Of a stretch of DNA of 64,000 nt, positions 35,719 through 44,689 are shown piece after piece. This DNA is from Microvirga sp. VF16 (GTDB taxonomy: Bacteria; Pseudomonadota; Alphaproteobacteria; Rhizobiales; Beijerinckiaceae). The stretch lies in the NCBI RefSeq assembly GCF_016864375.1, contig NZ_CP069356.1, forward strand, positions 1,302,001-1,366,000, written 5' to 3'. Both the position numbers and the translations under genes were made by a program. Under the pieces are notes generated by a model. That model was not told the origin of the DNA, did not search any database, and saw only the letters and a list, made by a program, of their open reading frames with translations. Within the stretch, counting starts at the first letter, position 1; each line of letters starts with the position of its first letter.

Positions 35719-36771
35719 ATGCCTAAAGCCCCGCTTCCGCCCATTGCCACTCTTGGCATCGACATCGGCAAGAACAGCTTCCACCTCATCGGCCTGGATG
35801 TCCGTGGCGCCATCGTTCTGCGCCAGAAGCTCTCTCGCGGACAGATCGAGGCACGCCTGGCCAATATGCCGGCCTGCCTGATCGGCATGGAAGCCTGCGT
35901 CGGCGCTCACCATCTCAGCCGTCAGTTGCTGGCCCTTGGCCATGATGTGAAGCTGATCCCGGCGCAGTTCGTGAAGCCGTTCCGCAAGAGCCACAAAAAT
36001 GATTTCCGCGATGCCGAGGCCATTGCTGAAGCCGTGGAGCGTCCCACGATGCGCTTCGTGCCTACGAAGACAGTCGAGCAACTCGACCTGCAAGCTCTGC
36101 ATCGTGTTCGCGCCCGCTTGGTCAGCCAGCGCACGGCCGTGGTCAACCAGATCCGCGCCTTCCTGCTCGAGCGCGGGATTGCGGTGCGACAGGGGCTGCG
36201 AACCCTGCGGCAAGCGCTGCCCGATATCCTGGCCAAACGCGCCGATGTCCTCACGCCGCGTATGGTACGCCTGATCGAAGGCTTGATGCAGGACTGGCAT
36301 CATCTGGATGAGCGCATCGATGCTGTCACCGACGAGATTGAAGCTCTCGTAGCGGCAGACGAAGCCTGCCAGCGTTTGATGAGCGTGCCAGGCGTGGGAC
36401 CGATCATCGCCAGCGCCATGGTAGCCGCCATTGGCAACGGCGCCGCCTTTAGCCGAGGACGTGATTTCGGCGCCTGGCTCGGGTTGGTGCCCAAACAGAC
36501 GTCAACGGGCGACCGCACGATCCTGGGCCGCCTGTCGAAGCGCGGCAACAGCTACCTGCGCTCGCTCCTGGTTCAGGCCGCTCGCGTGCTGCTGCTCTGG
36601 CCGGCCAAGTGGCGCCAACACAGTTTCGGGGCATGGCTCACCGCCGCGTCCACACGCCTGCACCACAACGTGCTGGCGGCGGCTTTAGCCAACAAGCTGG
36701 CGCGGATTGCCTGGAGCGTGCTGAGCCAGAACCGCACCTATGAACCACGGACAGCGGCTGTAATGGGTTGA
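35719..36771 (+). CDS. IS110 family transposase
   Basis: 350 residues. The N-terminal DEDD domain has LGIDIGKNSFHLIGLD, LIGMEACVGAHHL and KNDFRDAEAIAEA; the C-terminal transposase-20 domain has LMSVPGVGPIIASAMVAAIG, FGAWLGLVPKQTSTGDR and ILGRLSKRGNSYLRSLLVQA with the expected Ser-containing GNxYLR. Full length. The element's ends are not clear; IS110 members lack conventional terminal repeats. Confidence 0.95.
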   Translation: MPKAPLPPIATLGIDIGKNSFHLIGLDVRGAIVLRQKLSRGQIEARLANMPACLIGMEACVGAHHLSRQLLALGHDVKLIPAQFVKPFRKSHKNDFRDAEAIAEAVERPTMRFVPTKTVEQLDLQALHRVRARLVSQRTAVVNQIRAFLLERGIAVRQGLRTLRQALPDILAKRADVLTPRMVRLIEGLMQDWHHLDERIDAVTDEIEALVAADEACQRLMSVPGVGPIIASAMVAAIGNGAAFSRGRDFGAWLGLVPKQTSTGDRTILGRLSKRGNSYLRSLLVQAARVLLLWPAKWRQHSFGAWLTAASTRLHHNVLAAALANKLARIAWSVLSQNRTYEPRTAAVMG

Positions 36772-37298
36772 GGGCAGCATCGCCCCTCCCCTGCATCAAC
36801 CGCCTGGAACTCGCCGAGGTCTGCGAGAGGAACACGAGATGGAGAACGGTCGCGCCGTCGCATCTGGGCTCTGGTGACCCGTTTGGCCATGAAGGGCCGG
36901 TCCGCTTATGAGAACCGATGCGCGCGGATCTCCATGATGGCCAGGAGCAATCGCTCCACATGGGCCGGATACATTAGCGCAAGACCAACCTCGCCATCTC
37001 GAAAAGCCTCTTGCGACGCACGGCCGGTCCATACATCGGGTCAAACCTTCACTTCCCGACCTCTCGATGAACGTCGGCTTTTCCCCGCTGAAGCGGACCA
37101 CGCGGTTACATCTCAGGAGTGCCAATTCGAGACCTTCGATGCATAGAGGCTGTTGCATGCGCTATCCGTCAATCGCGTGCGGCACGAATTCCGGCAGGGC
37201 CACTTTTGAAACGAGATGCAGAGCGCGGTCGCAACAACTCTCGATCCAACTCACCGCTCCTGCCGCCGATGGCCTTACGAAAGGGCATGCTGCACCGC
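36772..37298. other. IS110 right flank and intergenic sequence
   Basis: About 530 bases with no credible gene. The first about 250 bases may be the right end of the IS110 element. Near 37085-37125 a short segment (ATCTCAGGAGTGCCA) is shared with the intergenic repeat family. Confidence 0.35.
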
Positions 37299-38078
37299 TC
37301 AGGCGGTGGGAACGGTGCCACCGTCGATGACATACTCAGCGCCCGTTATGGTCGCGGCGCGATCGGAGGCGAGGAAGGCGATCAGGTTCGCCACCTCCTC
37401 CGGCGTCGAAGGCCGGCCGATCGGGATCCCACCAAGCGACTCCATGATCATCCGCTTGCCGCCCTCGTAATCGGTGCCGGCGTCCCGTGCGAGCCGCTCG
37501 GCCAGCCGCACCGACGCTTCGGTCTCGATCCAGCCGGGTGAGACCCGCATCACGCGCACCCCCTTCGGCGAGACTTCCTTCGACAGGCTCTTGCTATAGG
37601 TCGAGAGCGCAGCCTTCGCGGCCGCATAGGCGGTCGTCGCCTCCGGCAACGGCAGCTCCCGTTGGATGGACGTGACGTGGATGACGACCCCACGGCCCTG
37701 CTCGACCATCGCGGGCACGAGCTCGCGATCGAGCCTGACGGCTGCCATCAGGTTGAGATCGAGCTCCTTGGCCCATTCCGCGTCGCCCAAAGCTGCGAAG
37801 CCGCCCGCCGGGGCGGAGGAGCCGCCCAGCATGTGGACCACGACATCAACCCCGCCCAACCGCTCATGCACCGCAGCCGCGAGGGTGGCGCAGCCCTCAG
37901 GGGTCGAGAGGTCGGCAGCGACGAACATCGTCTCGGAAAGCGCGTCCGGCCGGGACCGCGCTGCCGTCAGGACGTGTGCGCCGAGTTCGCGAAACAGCGC
38001 GACGGTGGCCGCACCCGCACCACGCGTACCCGAGGTAATGAGTGCGCGCTTGCCTTCGAGTGTGAGAAACCCGGTCAT
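37299..38078 (-). CDS. short-chain dehydrogenase/reductase
   Basis: 259 residues. Cofactor motif ALITSGTRGAGAATVALFRE, catalytic Ser in VIHVTSIQRELPLPE, Tyr-x-x-x-Lys in YAAAKAAL, and the closing TGAEYVIDGGTVPTA. The first Gly of the usual TGxxxGxG motif is replaced by Ser. Its ATG overlaps the stop of the SnoaL-like gene (ATGA). Substrate unknown. Confidence 0.92.
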   Translation of the reverse strand: MTGFLTLEGKRALITSGTRGAGAATVALFRELGAHVLTAARSRPDALSETMFVAADLSTPEGCATLAAAVHERLGGVDVVVHMLGGSSAPAGGFAALGDAEWAKELDLNLMAAVRLDRELVPAMVEQGRGVVIHVTSIQRELPLPEATTAYAAAKAALSTYSKSLSKEVSPKGVRVMRVSPGWIETEASVRLAERLARDAGTDYEGGKRMIMESLGGIPIGRPSTPEEVANLIAFLASDRAATITGAEYVIDGGTVPTA

Positions 38079-38398
38079 GCGCCGATCTCCAGGCCTGTGA
38101 TCTGGTCACCTTCGAGCCGGAACGCGAAGGTGAGCATGGCGGGACTGCCCGGGAATTGGCCGGCCACTCTGGCACGGACTTTTGCAAAATCGCCGTTCCT
38201 GGCCACCTCGAGGGGCTCAATCACGTGCCGATACCTGGTCTTCACGTCATGCCACCACGCATCGATGGCCTGATGACCGGCATGGGACCGGCCCTCATCC
38301 CTGACGACGGCATCGGGTGAGAAGGCGTGAATCAGTGCAACGCCGTCGCTTCTCCTGTCAGCATCGAAATAGGTCTGGATCGGGGAAGGTAGGTTCAT
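38075..38398 (-). CDS. SnoaL-like/NTF2 family protein
   Basis: 107 residues from ATG 38398 (AAGGAG site). IQTYFDADRRSDGVALIHAF, SPDAVVRDEGRSHAGHQAI and a C-terminal LTFAFRLEGDQITGLEIG are typical of NTF2-like small enzymes and binding proteins. Translationally coupled to the SDR gene and divergent from a LysR gene 106 bases away. Confidence 0.9.
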   Translation of the reverse strand: MNLPSPIQTYFDADRRSDGVALIHAFSPDAVVRDEGRSHAGHQAIDAWWHDVKTRYRHVIEPLEVARNGDFAKVRARVAGQFPGSPAMLTFAFRLEGDQITGLEIGA

Positions 38399-38504
38399 CC
38401 GGCAGCTCCTTCGGTTCGAAGATAATGTCCTCCCCGATTTAGCCCTGGACACCTGTTTCGATAAGCGGGATAAAAATGGATGAAGCGTTTCGAAAAACAG
38501 GACA

Positions 38505-39410
38505 ATGTACCAACCCGGATTGAACGATCTCGACGCGGTTGTCGCTATAGCGCGCAAGGCTTCGTTCCGGGCCGCAGCGCTCGAACTAGGCATGTCGACG
38601 ACCGCGCTCAGCAATGCCGTCGGCAAGCTTGAGGCAAACCTCGGCGTGCGCCTGTTCAATCGGACGACGCGCAGCGTTTCGCTTACCGATGCCGGACGCC
38701 TGTTCATCGAACAGGTCGGCCCTGCCTTGCAGGACATTCATGGTGCCATGGAAGCCGTGCGGTCGCAGCAGGCCACGCCGTCAGGCACCCTGCGCATCAA
38801 CGCCTTTGCCATGGCGGCACGCGAGATCCTCTCGCCGCTGGTGCTGGAGTTCCTGCGCCGTTATCCGCAGGTACATGTCGATCTCGTCACCGAAGGACGA
38901 CTGGTCGACATTGTCGCCGACGGCTTCGACCTTGGGGTGCGGAGGGCCGACCTCGTGCCCAGTGACATGATTGCGGTTTCGCTTGGGCGGCCACAGCGGT
39001 ATGCCGTCGTTGGCTCGCCGGCCTATATCGCGAAGCATGGGAAGCCGCGGGTTCCGCCTGACCTCCTCCATCACCCGTGCATTCGTGTTCGCTTGCCCAA
39101 CGGCTCCCTGTATCGGTGGCAGTTCGAGAAAGACGGCCAGACGGCCCAGATCAACGTGAGCGGTCCGATCACACTGGACGAAGCCAGCCTGGCACGGACT
39201 GCTGTTCTGGAGGGCATCGGGCTCGGCTTCTTCATGGAACAAGACGTGCGTACTGACCTCGAAGCCGGACGCCTCGTTCGCGTGCTGGAAGACTGGACGC
39301 CACCCTTTGGTGGGCTCTGTCTCTACTACCCTGGACGGCGCAATCCATCGGCTGCCCTGAAGGCCTTTATCGGCTTGGCCCGAGAACTGGGTGCAAAATC
39401 GGGATCATGA
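38505..39410 (+). CDS. LysR family transcriptional regulator
   Basis: 301 residues, AGGA before the ATG. HTH region LNDLDAVVAIARKASFRAAA, LELGMSTTALSNAVGKLEAN and LGVRLFNRTTRSVSLTDAG; substrate-binding domain follows (LRINAFAMAAREILSPLVLE). Probably regulates the divergent SnoaL-SDR pair. Confidence 0.93.
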   Translation: MYQPGLNDLDAVVAIARKASFRAAALELGMSTTALSNAVGKLEANLGVRLFNRTTRSVSLTDAGRLFIEQVGPALQDIHGAMEAVRSQQATPSGTLRINAFAMAAREILSPLVLEFLRRYPQVHVDLVTEGRLVDIVADGFDLGVRRADLVPSDMIAVSLGRPQRYAVVGSPAYIAKHGKPRVPPDLLHHPCIRVRLPNGSLYRWQFEKDGQTAQINVSGPITLDEASLARTAVLEGIGLGFFMEQDVRTDLEAGRLVRVLEDWTPPFGGLCLYYPGRRNPSAALKAFIGLARELGAKSGS

Positions 39411-39505
39411 TCACACCCGTCGAAGATGTCGGCTGAGGCTCGACGTGAGTGCCTCGGCGGCATTCATCGGCGTGAATAACCGTGTCGGCTGTAATAGTCC
39501 GGTTA

Positions 39506-39592
39506 GGGTCAGGAACCGAGATTCCTTGCGCTTTCGGAATGTCCGGTTCGATGAGGATTGCTGCCTTCGAGCTTAGGTCTCAGGAGTGCCAG
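39506..39592. repeat. intergenic repeat family, copy B
   Basis: Runs from GTCAGGAACCGAGATTCC to AGGTCTCAGGAGTGCCA, with the same core (GATGAGGATTGCTGCCTTCG) as copy A at 31659-31745. Confidence 0.7.
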
Positions 39593-39635
39593 AACGCGAC
39601 ATTCCGGATGCCAATGGAATTTCCGATCACGCTCA

Positions 39636-40421
39636 TCAGGCGCGCCGCTGGCTGGGCCAGACCTGATCTACGTCCGGAGCGGCAAGATCGCCCTGCTCCA
39701 GTTGAAGGTAGCTCGGGTTGAACTCGCCTACTTCCTTCAGCTTGTCCCAATCAGGAATGGCCAGCCGTGTTCTCTTGGTCACGATCAGGCCGTCGGCTCG
39801 CATCTGTTGCAGAACCCGGTTGACGTGAACGGTGGTGATGCCCAGCGCATCCCCTAACTCGGCTTGGGTGATGGGCAAATCATAAGCGTAGTCCTCAACC
39901 AAGCCGACCGCGCTCAAACGCACCTGCATCTCGCAGAAGAGGTGGGCAATCCGATTGTAGGCTTCGCGCCGCCCAATGTTGAGCATCCACTCGCGGAAGA
40001 TCGCCCCGTCGATCAGGGTTTCGCGCCAGAGGGCGGCGGCGATCCGGGGGTAGCGTTCGCAAAGATCGCGCAGGTCATCATGGATGATGAAGCCGACCCG
40101 GCAGGTACTCAGGGTACTGACGCTGTTGTCCAGCACCTTCAGGTGCAGGCTGTGCAGGTCGGGAATGTCACCAGCGATGCCAAAGGACGTGATCTGGCGC
40201 TTGCCGTCTGCGGTGATCTTGTAGGTGGCAGCAAAGCCGCTCAGGATCAGGCAGCACCGGGTAGGCCGGTCGCCCTCGCGTACGATGTCCTGATCGTCCT
40301 TGATGACAGCAAGCTGCATCGGCAGGTTCCTGAGGGCTTGGCGCACCTCAGCAGTGAGCGTGAAGACGCTCTCCAGCTTGCGGATGAGCGGATTGTCTTG
40401 GGACTGGAAAGAAGCGTGCAT
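39636..40421 (-). CDS. Crp/Fnr family transcriptional regulator
   Basis: 261 residues, GGAGGAG site. Cyclic-nucleotide-like sensor domain (IVREGDRPTRCCLILSGFAA, FGIAGDIPDLHSLHL) and C-terminal HTH (LPITQAELGDALGITTVHVN then RVLQQMRADGLI). There is no N-terminal Cys cluster for an iron-sulfur centre. It is a close paralogue of the gene at 41623. The ligand is unknown. Confidence 0.93.
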   Translation of the reverse strand: MHASFQSQDNPLIRKLESVFTLTAEVRQALRNLPMQLAVIKDDQDIVREGDRPTRCCLILSGFAATYKITADGKRQITSFGIAGDIPDLHSLHLKVLDNSVSTLSTCRVGFIIHDDLRDLCERYPRIAAALWRETLIDGAIFREWMLNIGRREAYNRIAHLFCEMQVRLSAVGLVEDYAYDLPITQAELGDALGITTVHVNRVLQQMRADGLIVTKRTRLAIPDWDKLKEVGEFNPSYLQLEQGDLAAPDVDQVWPSQRRA

Positions 40422-40782
40422 GTGACACTCCTCCTGTTTGCAGGCGGGAGCACACGTCTCTCTCAGGTATCAGCGCCTATGATCGGTTGCTGATAATAAT
40501 AACAATATATATCATAAATAAATCTCTGCCATTGATCTATGTTAGCCTTTCCTAAAAACTTTGTGCTTCGGCAGGAAAACTCAATTTATATTTGTTCCTC
40601 CAAGGAAAATCGATGCATGAGTTGCCGTCGGAGGGGCCGTTTGTCGAAGGTCGCCGGTTGCCGAAGCGCGCCCTTGGCTTCGGTCACATTGTCACTCTTG
40701 GTTAACTTGCGTCAGACAACGGACTAACATGTGTTAAGATCGACAGGATGGGCATCGGTTTGAGTGCCTGAGGCTTACGATT
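40422..40782. promoter_or_regulatory. AT-rich upstream region of the Crp/Fnr gene
   Basis: An AT-rich stretch at about 40490-40530 (ATAATAATAACAATATATAT) stands out from the GC-rich surroundings. It is followed by TTGATCTATGTTAGC at about 40532, which resembles TTGACCCATGTTAATC at about 42477 upstream of the paralogous gene. The likely promoter of 40421 is here; no gene is seen. Confidence 0.45.
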
Positions 40783-40968
40783 ATGTCCGTTTGGCACCCC
40801 CAAGCCACTATGGCTGCTGAGTATCGGCGGGAGGCCGAGAAGATCCGGACCATGGCTCGACAGCTCAACTTCAACGAGGCCAGGGACCAACTCCTCGACG
40901 ATGCCAAGCGTCTGGAGACGTTGGCAGAGGAAAGAGGAGCGCAAGGCTCGGCAAGCGGCCCTAAATGA
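40783..40968 (+). CDS. small hypothetical protein, helical
   Basis: 61 residues, ATG preceded by TGAGG. AAEYRREAEKIRTMARQLNF and ARDQLLDDAKRLETLAEERG form a charged amphipathic helix. This pattern is common in short proteins of Methylobacteriaceae; no function is known. It overlaps the 3' end of the convergent DUF6894 gene by 8 bases. Confidence 0.65.
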   Translation: MSVWHPQATMAAEYRREAEKIRTMARQLNFNEARDQLLDDAKRLETLAEERGAQGSASGPK

Positions 40969-41368
40969 CGCTGCTCTTGCCGAAACCTCTCAGCAGTTCC
41001 TGTGAGCGGCGAACATTCTCCTGGGCCATCTCGACCTGCCGCGCCACCTCAGCCGTCAGGCGCAGCATTCGCTTGCCGCGCTTCTTAGCTGTCCTGACGC
41101 TTCTGGACAGCTTGACCGGCCGATGGCCTGCCTGATGGTCCAAGACCTCGGAGAAGGGTAGCTCCAGAACCAGCTCACCGGCTGCATTCATCACCTCAAA
41201 GGCGTAAGATCTCGGGTTGTGGCCTGAGCGGAGCCATTCCTGCGCCATATCCTTGGCGGCTTTGAACGCCTCCAGGTAGGCTGCCTCCGTGTCGGGCAGC
41301 TCAAGTCCGCTGTCGTCCGGACTGAAGCTGTTCGGACCACCTCTGAGGTGAAACAAGAATCGGGGCAT
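40961..41368 (-). CDS. DUF6894-like protein with C-terminal helical extension
   Basis: 135 residues. MPRFLFHLRGGPNSFSPDDS, GLELPDTEAAYLEAFKAAKD and FEVMNAAGELVLELPFSEVL follow the DUF6894 layout (strand, D-x-x-G turn, helix, two strands). About 50 further basic residues (SRSVRTAKKRGKRMLRLTAE onwards) form a helical tail not seen in the other copies. It is 9 bases behind the 82-residue gene, in an operon with a Crp/Fnr regulator. Confidence 0.8.
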   Translation of the reverse strand: MPRFLFHLRGGPNSFSPDDSGLELPDTEAAYLEAFKAAKDMAQEWLRSGHNPRSYAFEVMNAAGELVLELPFSEVLDHQAGHRPVKLSRSVRTAKKRGKRMLRLTAEVARQVEMAQENVRRSQELLRGFGKSSVI

Positions 41369-41377
41369 AATCCTTCG

Positions 41378-41626
41378 TCATCCTCTGTTGTGATCCAGGC
41401 GCTGGCTGATCCAATGCTGTGCCGCATCGAGATCGGCAAAGGTGGGATGGTTGGACCCGTCCAGATGGTCAAAGCCCGCCTCCAGGTACCAATGCCCAGG
41501 AGCCACCTCGTTCTCAGGCGAGAGATGGATCAGTACAGCTCGGAGCCGCCGCTCGTGATCAAAGACCAGCATACCCTCTTCCTCGGCACCTGTGGCCACC
41601 CGCACCGGCTGAAGCGTGAGGGTCAT
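41378..41626 (-). CDS. small hypothetical protein
   Basis: 82 residues. Its ATG overlaps the stop of the Crp/Fnr gene (ATGA), so it is translated with it. MLVFDHERRLRAVLIHLSPE, then GHWYLEAGFDHLDGSNHPTF and ADLDAAQHWISQRL suggest a small alpha/beta protein. Not recognised. Confidence 0.75.
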   Translation of the reverse strand: MTLTLQPVRVATGAEEEGMLVFDHERRLRAVLIHLSPENEVAPGHWYLEAGFDHLDGSNHPTFADLDAAQHWISQRLDHNRG

Positions 41627-42372
41627 GTAACCACCTCATCCGGTCTGAGGTGCAGGTAGGTCGGGTCAAAGTCACCTGCTGCCTTCAACTGCTCCCAGTC
41701 GGGAATGTTCAGGCGGCTTCCCTTGGTCTTGATCAGGCGGTCAGCTCGCATCTGCTGAAGAACCCGGTTGGCGTGAACCGTCGTGATCCCGAGTGCGTCG
41801 GCGAACTCGACCTGGGTGATCGGCAGATCACAGCTATGATCCTCTGCCAGGCCCACCGCTCTGAGGCGCACCAGCAACTCGCACAGGACATGCGCCATGC
41901 GCGGATAAGCCTCCCGCCGTCCCACATTGAGGATCCACTCACGGAAAGAGGCGCTCTCCACGAGGGTCTCGCGCCAGAAGATGGCGCCGAGCCGCGGGTG
42001 GCGCATGCAGAGATCCCACAGGTCCTCATGCTGGATGAAGCCCACGTTGCACGGAGTCAGGGTCGCCACGCCGATGTCGAGCACCTTCAGGTGAAGGCTC
42101 TGAATGTCGGGCATGTCGCCGGGGATGCCGAAGGCTACGATCTGGCGCTTGCCGTCTCCGGTGATCTTGTAGGTGCAGGTGAAGCCGCTCAGGATCGCAA
42201 ACGAGCGGGAGGGGCGGTCGCCCTCGCGAACAATGTCCTGATCCTCCTTGATGGCGGTCACCTGCATCGGCAGGTCGAGCAGCGCCTGCCGCTCGTCGTC
42301 GGTCAGGACGGCAATGCTCTCCAGCTTGCGGATGAGCGGGTGGGGATCGGACGGGGAAGGTGCAGGCACCAT
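41623..42372 (-). CDS. Crp/Fnr family transcriptional regulator
   Basis: 249 residues from ATG 42372; a longer open frame reaches 42453 but has no better start. Sensor roll (IVREGDRPSRSFAILSGFTC, FGIPGDMPDIQSLHLKVLDI) and HTH (LPITQVEFADALGITTVHAN). About two-thirds of positions seem identical to the regulator at 39636, so a duplication. First gene of an operon with the 82-residue and DUF6894 genes. Confidence 0.92.
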   Translation of the reverse strand: MVPAPSPSDPHPLIRKLESIAVLTDDERQALLDLPMQVTAIKEDQDIVREGDRPSRSFAILSGFTCTYKITGDGKRQIVAFGIPGDMPDIQSLHLKVLDIGVATLTPCNVGFIQHEDLWDLCMRHPRLGAIFWRETLVESASFREWILNVGRREAYPRMAHVLCELLVRLRAVGLAEDHSCDLPITQVEFADALGITTVHANRVLQQMRADRLIKTKGSRLNIPDWEQLKAAGDFDPTYLHLRPDEVVT

Positions 42373-42549
42373 GACGTTTCCAGTTCTGAAAACTGTAGCA
42401 TTCGCACTGTCTAGCCCTGGCACCGTGGCCATTACTGATGATGCCGTGAGCATTACAGACAGGTGTAAGTCTGTCCTTGACCCATGTTAATCTTGCGTCC
42501 TTCCCCCCTACATTTGGGCCAGAACAATCAACATAGAAGGTTCTTTTGC

Positions 42550-42688
42550 ATGAACACTGAGGATGATCGCCTTATGACCCGCGCCGATGCCGTCCTGGCA
42601 GAAACGGCTCGGCTCCGTGACCGCGACGGCTGCGGGCGTCCTCAAGCCTGCGCACCGTTTCCATGAACTTCTCAGCCGCGTGTTTTGA
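42550..42688 (+). pseudogene. small hypothetical gene with a possible frameshift
   Basis: Begins MNTEDDRLMTRADAVLAETA with a helical pattern. In its own frame it stops after 38 residues, but dropping one base near CGCGACGG (about 42623) gives TAAGVLKPAHRFHELLSRVF and a stop at 42686-42688, a natural-looking continuation. Either a very short gene or a frameshifted one; the evidence is weak. Confidence 0.35.
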
Positions 42689-42845
42689 GGAGGAGGTAAG
42701 CTACTATCGCTGTGCCGGTGACGATGGGGATGAGAATGGCAACCAGAGTAGGCCAGCCAACTCGGGTTTCCTGAGCAAAGCGCGCTTTCAGCTCGCGTCG
42801 CTTCTGATCTCGCGCCGCATCTGTCTCATCGAGTCCGCTAACCAT
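42672..42845 (-). CDS. single-pass membrane mini-protein
   Basis: 57 residues, MVSGLDETDAARDQKRRELK at the charged N-terminus, then WPTLVAILIPIVTGTAIVAY as one hydrophobic helix and a short LLLKTRG end. The frame, charge distribution and codon use support a real gene although it is very short. The partner gene at 43007 has the same layout and strand. Confidence 0.6.
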   Translation of the reverse strand: MVSGLDETDAARDQKRRELKARFAQETRVGWPTLVAILIPIVTGTAIVAYLLLKTRG

Positions 42846-43006
42846 TGTCGCCCCGCCCGCGTTGGCGTACCTCCTGCGCCGTCCGCTAAGCGGGCTCTTG
42901 TCTTCAAATTCAAGACAGCCTCAGACGGCGCGGCCATGCCCCTGAAGTGGTGGAGAAATGCGGCTGTCGGTCAAGCCCCGGGTGATGGCAGGAGGCGAAA
43001 GGACCG

Positions 43007-43183
43007 TTAGTGCGACAGCCACGTCAGGCCCGCGATATGGCCGATCAGCAGCCCGAGCGCCACAATGGCGGCGAAGGTCAGGACTGCGAGGATCATTCCG
43101 ATCCTGCGTTCATATCGAGAGAGCTTGGCCTGAGTGCGTGCCAGCCTCTGCAGCGCTTCATCCCCGTGTCGATTATCTGTCAT
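43007..43183 (-). CDS. single-pass membrane mini-protein
   Basis: 58 residues: a charged N-terminal helix (DEALQRLARTQAKLSRYERR) followed by a hydrophobic segment (IGMILAVLTFAAIVALGLLI) and GHIAGLTWLSH. AGGGA lies upstream of the ATG. It resembles the 57-residue gene at 42672 in size and layout; neither is recognised. Confidence 0.6.
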   Translation of the reverse strand: MTDNRHGDEALQRLARTQAKLSRYERRIGMILAVLTFAAIVALGLLIGHIAGLTWLSH

Positions 43184-43246
43184 TTTCCCTGAGCCCTGCG
43201 CTGGGAATAAAACCCAGAAAGGGCGGAGGGGATCCCGACAATAGTC

Positions 43247-43450
43247 TCAGAGCGCCAAAGTAAGCTGAGGCACTCGTTTCGGTGCCGCAGCTGACCGGTA
43301 AGCTGCCATTTGGTGGTTAAACGTGATGATAGCCATCCGAGCAAGCTCCCGGAAATGCTCCTGGGAAGCTTCGGCAGCCTCGCACCATTCGCTAGGGTGC
43401 TCGGCCTCGTAGAACGCTCTTGCCACACGCTCGACTTGCTCTCGGGTCAT
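43247..43450 (-). CDS. small hypothetical protein
   Basis: 67 residues: VERVARAFYEAEHPSEWCEA, EASQEHFRELARMAIITFNH. This helical pattern (ARAxxEAEHP...HFRELARxAI) recurs in short proteins of alphaproteobacteria and their phages. No function is known. Confidence 0.65.
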   Translation of the reverse strand: MTREQVERVARAFYEAEHPSEWCEAAEASQEHFRELARMAIITFNHQMAAYRSAAAPKRVPQLTLAL

Positions 43451-43784
43451 GCAAGTCCCCCGTTATTCACGAGGGAGAATATCCTATTTAGGAATACCTC
43501 TCCTTAGCCCCGCCGAGGTACTCCTTCCGAGAGGGTCACGTGGAGGGGTCATGCCGAGGCCATGGCATGAAGGCGCAGAGGTTTGCACCACGACAATCCG
43601 TGCTCAAGCTCCGCTTCTCAGGGGACGATTGGGGCCTCGCGCCTGAAGAGGGTCAAGGGATCACGGCTCCGGCGTAGGTCGTCCTCGGCAGGCCGTGCAA
43701 TTCCGATGAGACGCTTTAGGAATGCTTGCCTCTAGATGCCCTCACCGAACGCTCCATGTATGCCCACCATAGGGCGGGAGCATC

Positions 43785-44126
43785 ATGAAAATTCTGGTCG
43801 TTGAAGACGATCCCTTTGTCCGGGACATGACCGTGACCGAGTTGGAGGATGCCGGTTACGAGGTCATGGAAGCGGCAACTGGCGGACAGGCCCTCAGTCT
43901 CCTGCAGGCTGGCATTGCACTGGATGCCCTGCTGACCGACATTCGCATGCCGGAGGCTAATGGCTGGGAGGTGGCCAAGGCCTACCGCGAGCGCTTCCCG
44001 GATCTCCCCGTCTTGTATGTGACAGGCTATGCTGAGCAGATGCAACCTGTTCCTGGAGGGATCATCCTGTCGAAGCCCTACAGGATCTCTCAGGTGATCG
44101 GCCTCTTGAAGGATGTCGCTGCTTGA
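43785..44126 (+). CDS. single-domain response regulator (CheY-like)
   Basis: 113 residues, GGGAG site. MKILVVEDDPFVRDMTVTEL gives the acidic pair, LLTDIRMPEANGWEVA the phosphorylated Asp, VLYVTGYAEQ the Thr, and LSKPYRISQV the Lys. There is no output domain. Its closest local partner is the hybrid kinase at 47301, whose own receiver has a similar VLTSGYSH...LQKPYSVE end. Confidence 0.93.
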   Translation: MKILVVEDDPFVRDMTVTELEDAGYEVMEAATGGQALSLLQAGIALDALLTDIRMPEANGWEVAKAYRERFPDLPVLYVTGYAEQMQPVPGGIILSKPYRISQVIGLLKDVAA

Positions 44127-44317
44127 GCCTACGGCATTCGCGAAACGGTCCGTATGGGACCGCCATTCCTCAGACCAGGTGTTGACGGGCTGGCCGGTGA
44201 GTTCGGAGATGGCGGTGGTGTCGCGGGAACAGGTGATGAGTGCGGGTCTCGCACAAGAGGCTGAACCAAACATTCACTCCTCGGTTGATAGCCACAGATC
44301 ACTGGCTTGGAGTGCTA

Positions 44318-44563
44318 ATGCCTCGCTTTTTCTTCGATACCTTTGATGGTGAGCAATTCTATCCGGACAAAACCGGCCAAGAATTACCTGATATCGAGGC
44401 TGCCAGGATTGAGGCTCAGAAAGCTCTACCAGACATGGTCAGTGATGCTCTCCCAGATGCGGACCGCCGGAGCTTTGTCGTGAATGTGAGGAATGAAGCC
44501 GGCAAGACGGTACTTCGAGCTGCTCTGTCGCTTGTGATCGAGCAAGGGCCCTTCAACGCGTAG
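44318..44563 (+). CDS. DUF6894 family small protein
   Basis: 81 residues, the most typical member here: MPRFFFDTFDGEQFYPDKTG, QELPDIEAARIEAQKALPDM and LPDADRRSFVVNVRNEAGKT, then VLRAALSLVIE. The family function is unknown. Confidence 0.87.
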   Translation: MPRFFFDTFDGEQFYPDKTGQELPDIEAARIEAQKALPDMVSDALPDADRRSFVVNVRNEAGKTVLRAALSLVIEQGPFNA

Positions 44564-44689
44564 CCCTCAGCTTAGGTCATGCTGAGGGTATAGCGGGGCG
44601 GGATAGAAAGAGGGTCGATCCGGGAATAGGCCGCGCCCGATCCTTATGAAGTCTGGGCGCGGCCCCCGGCCCATAGTTGCCCCTACGGG

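Noticed and set aside
43716..44273. 185-residue minus-strand frame opposite the CheY-like gene
   Set aside because: Antisense to a clear receiver domain.
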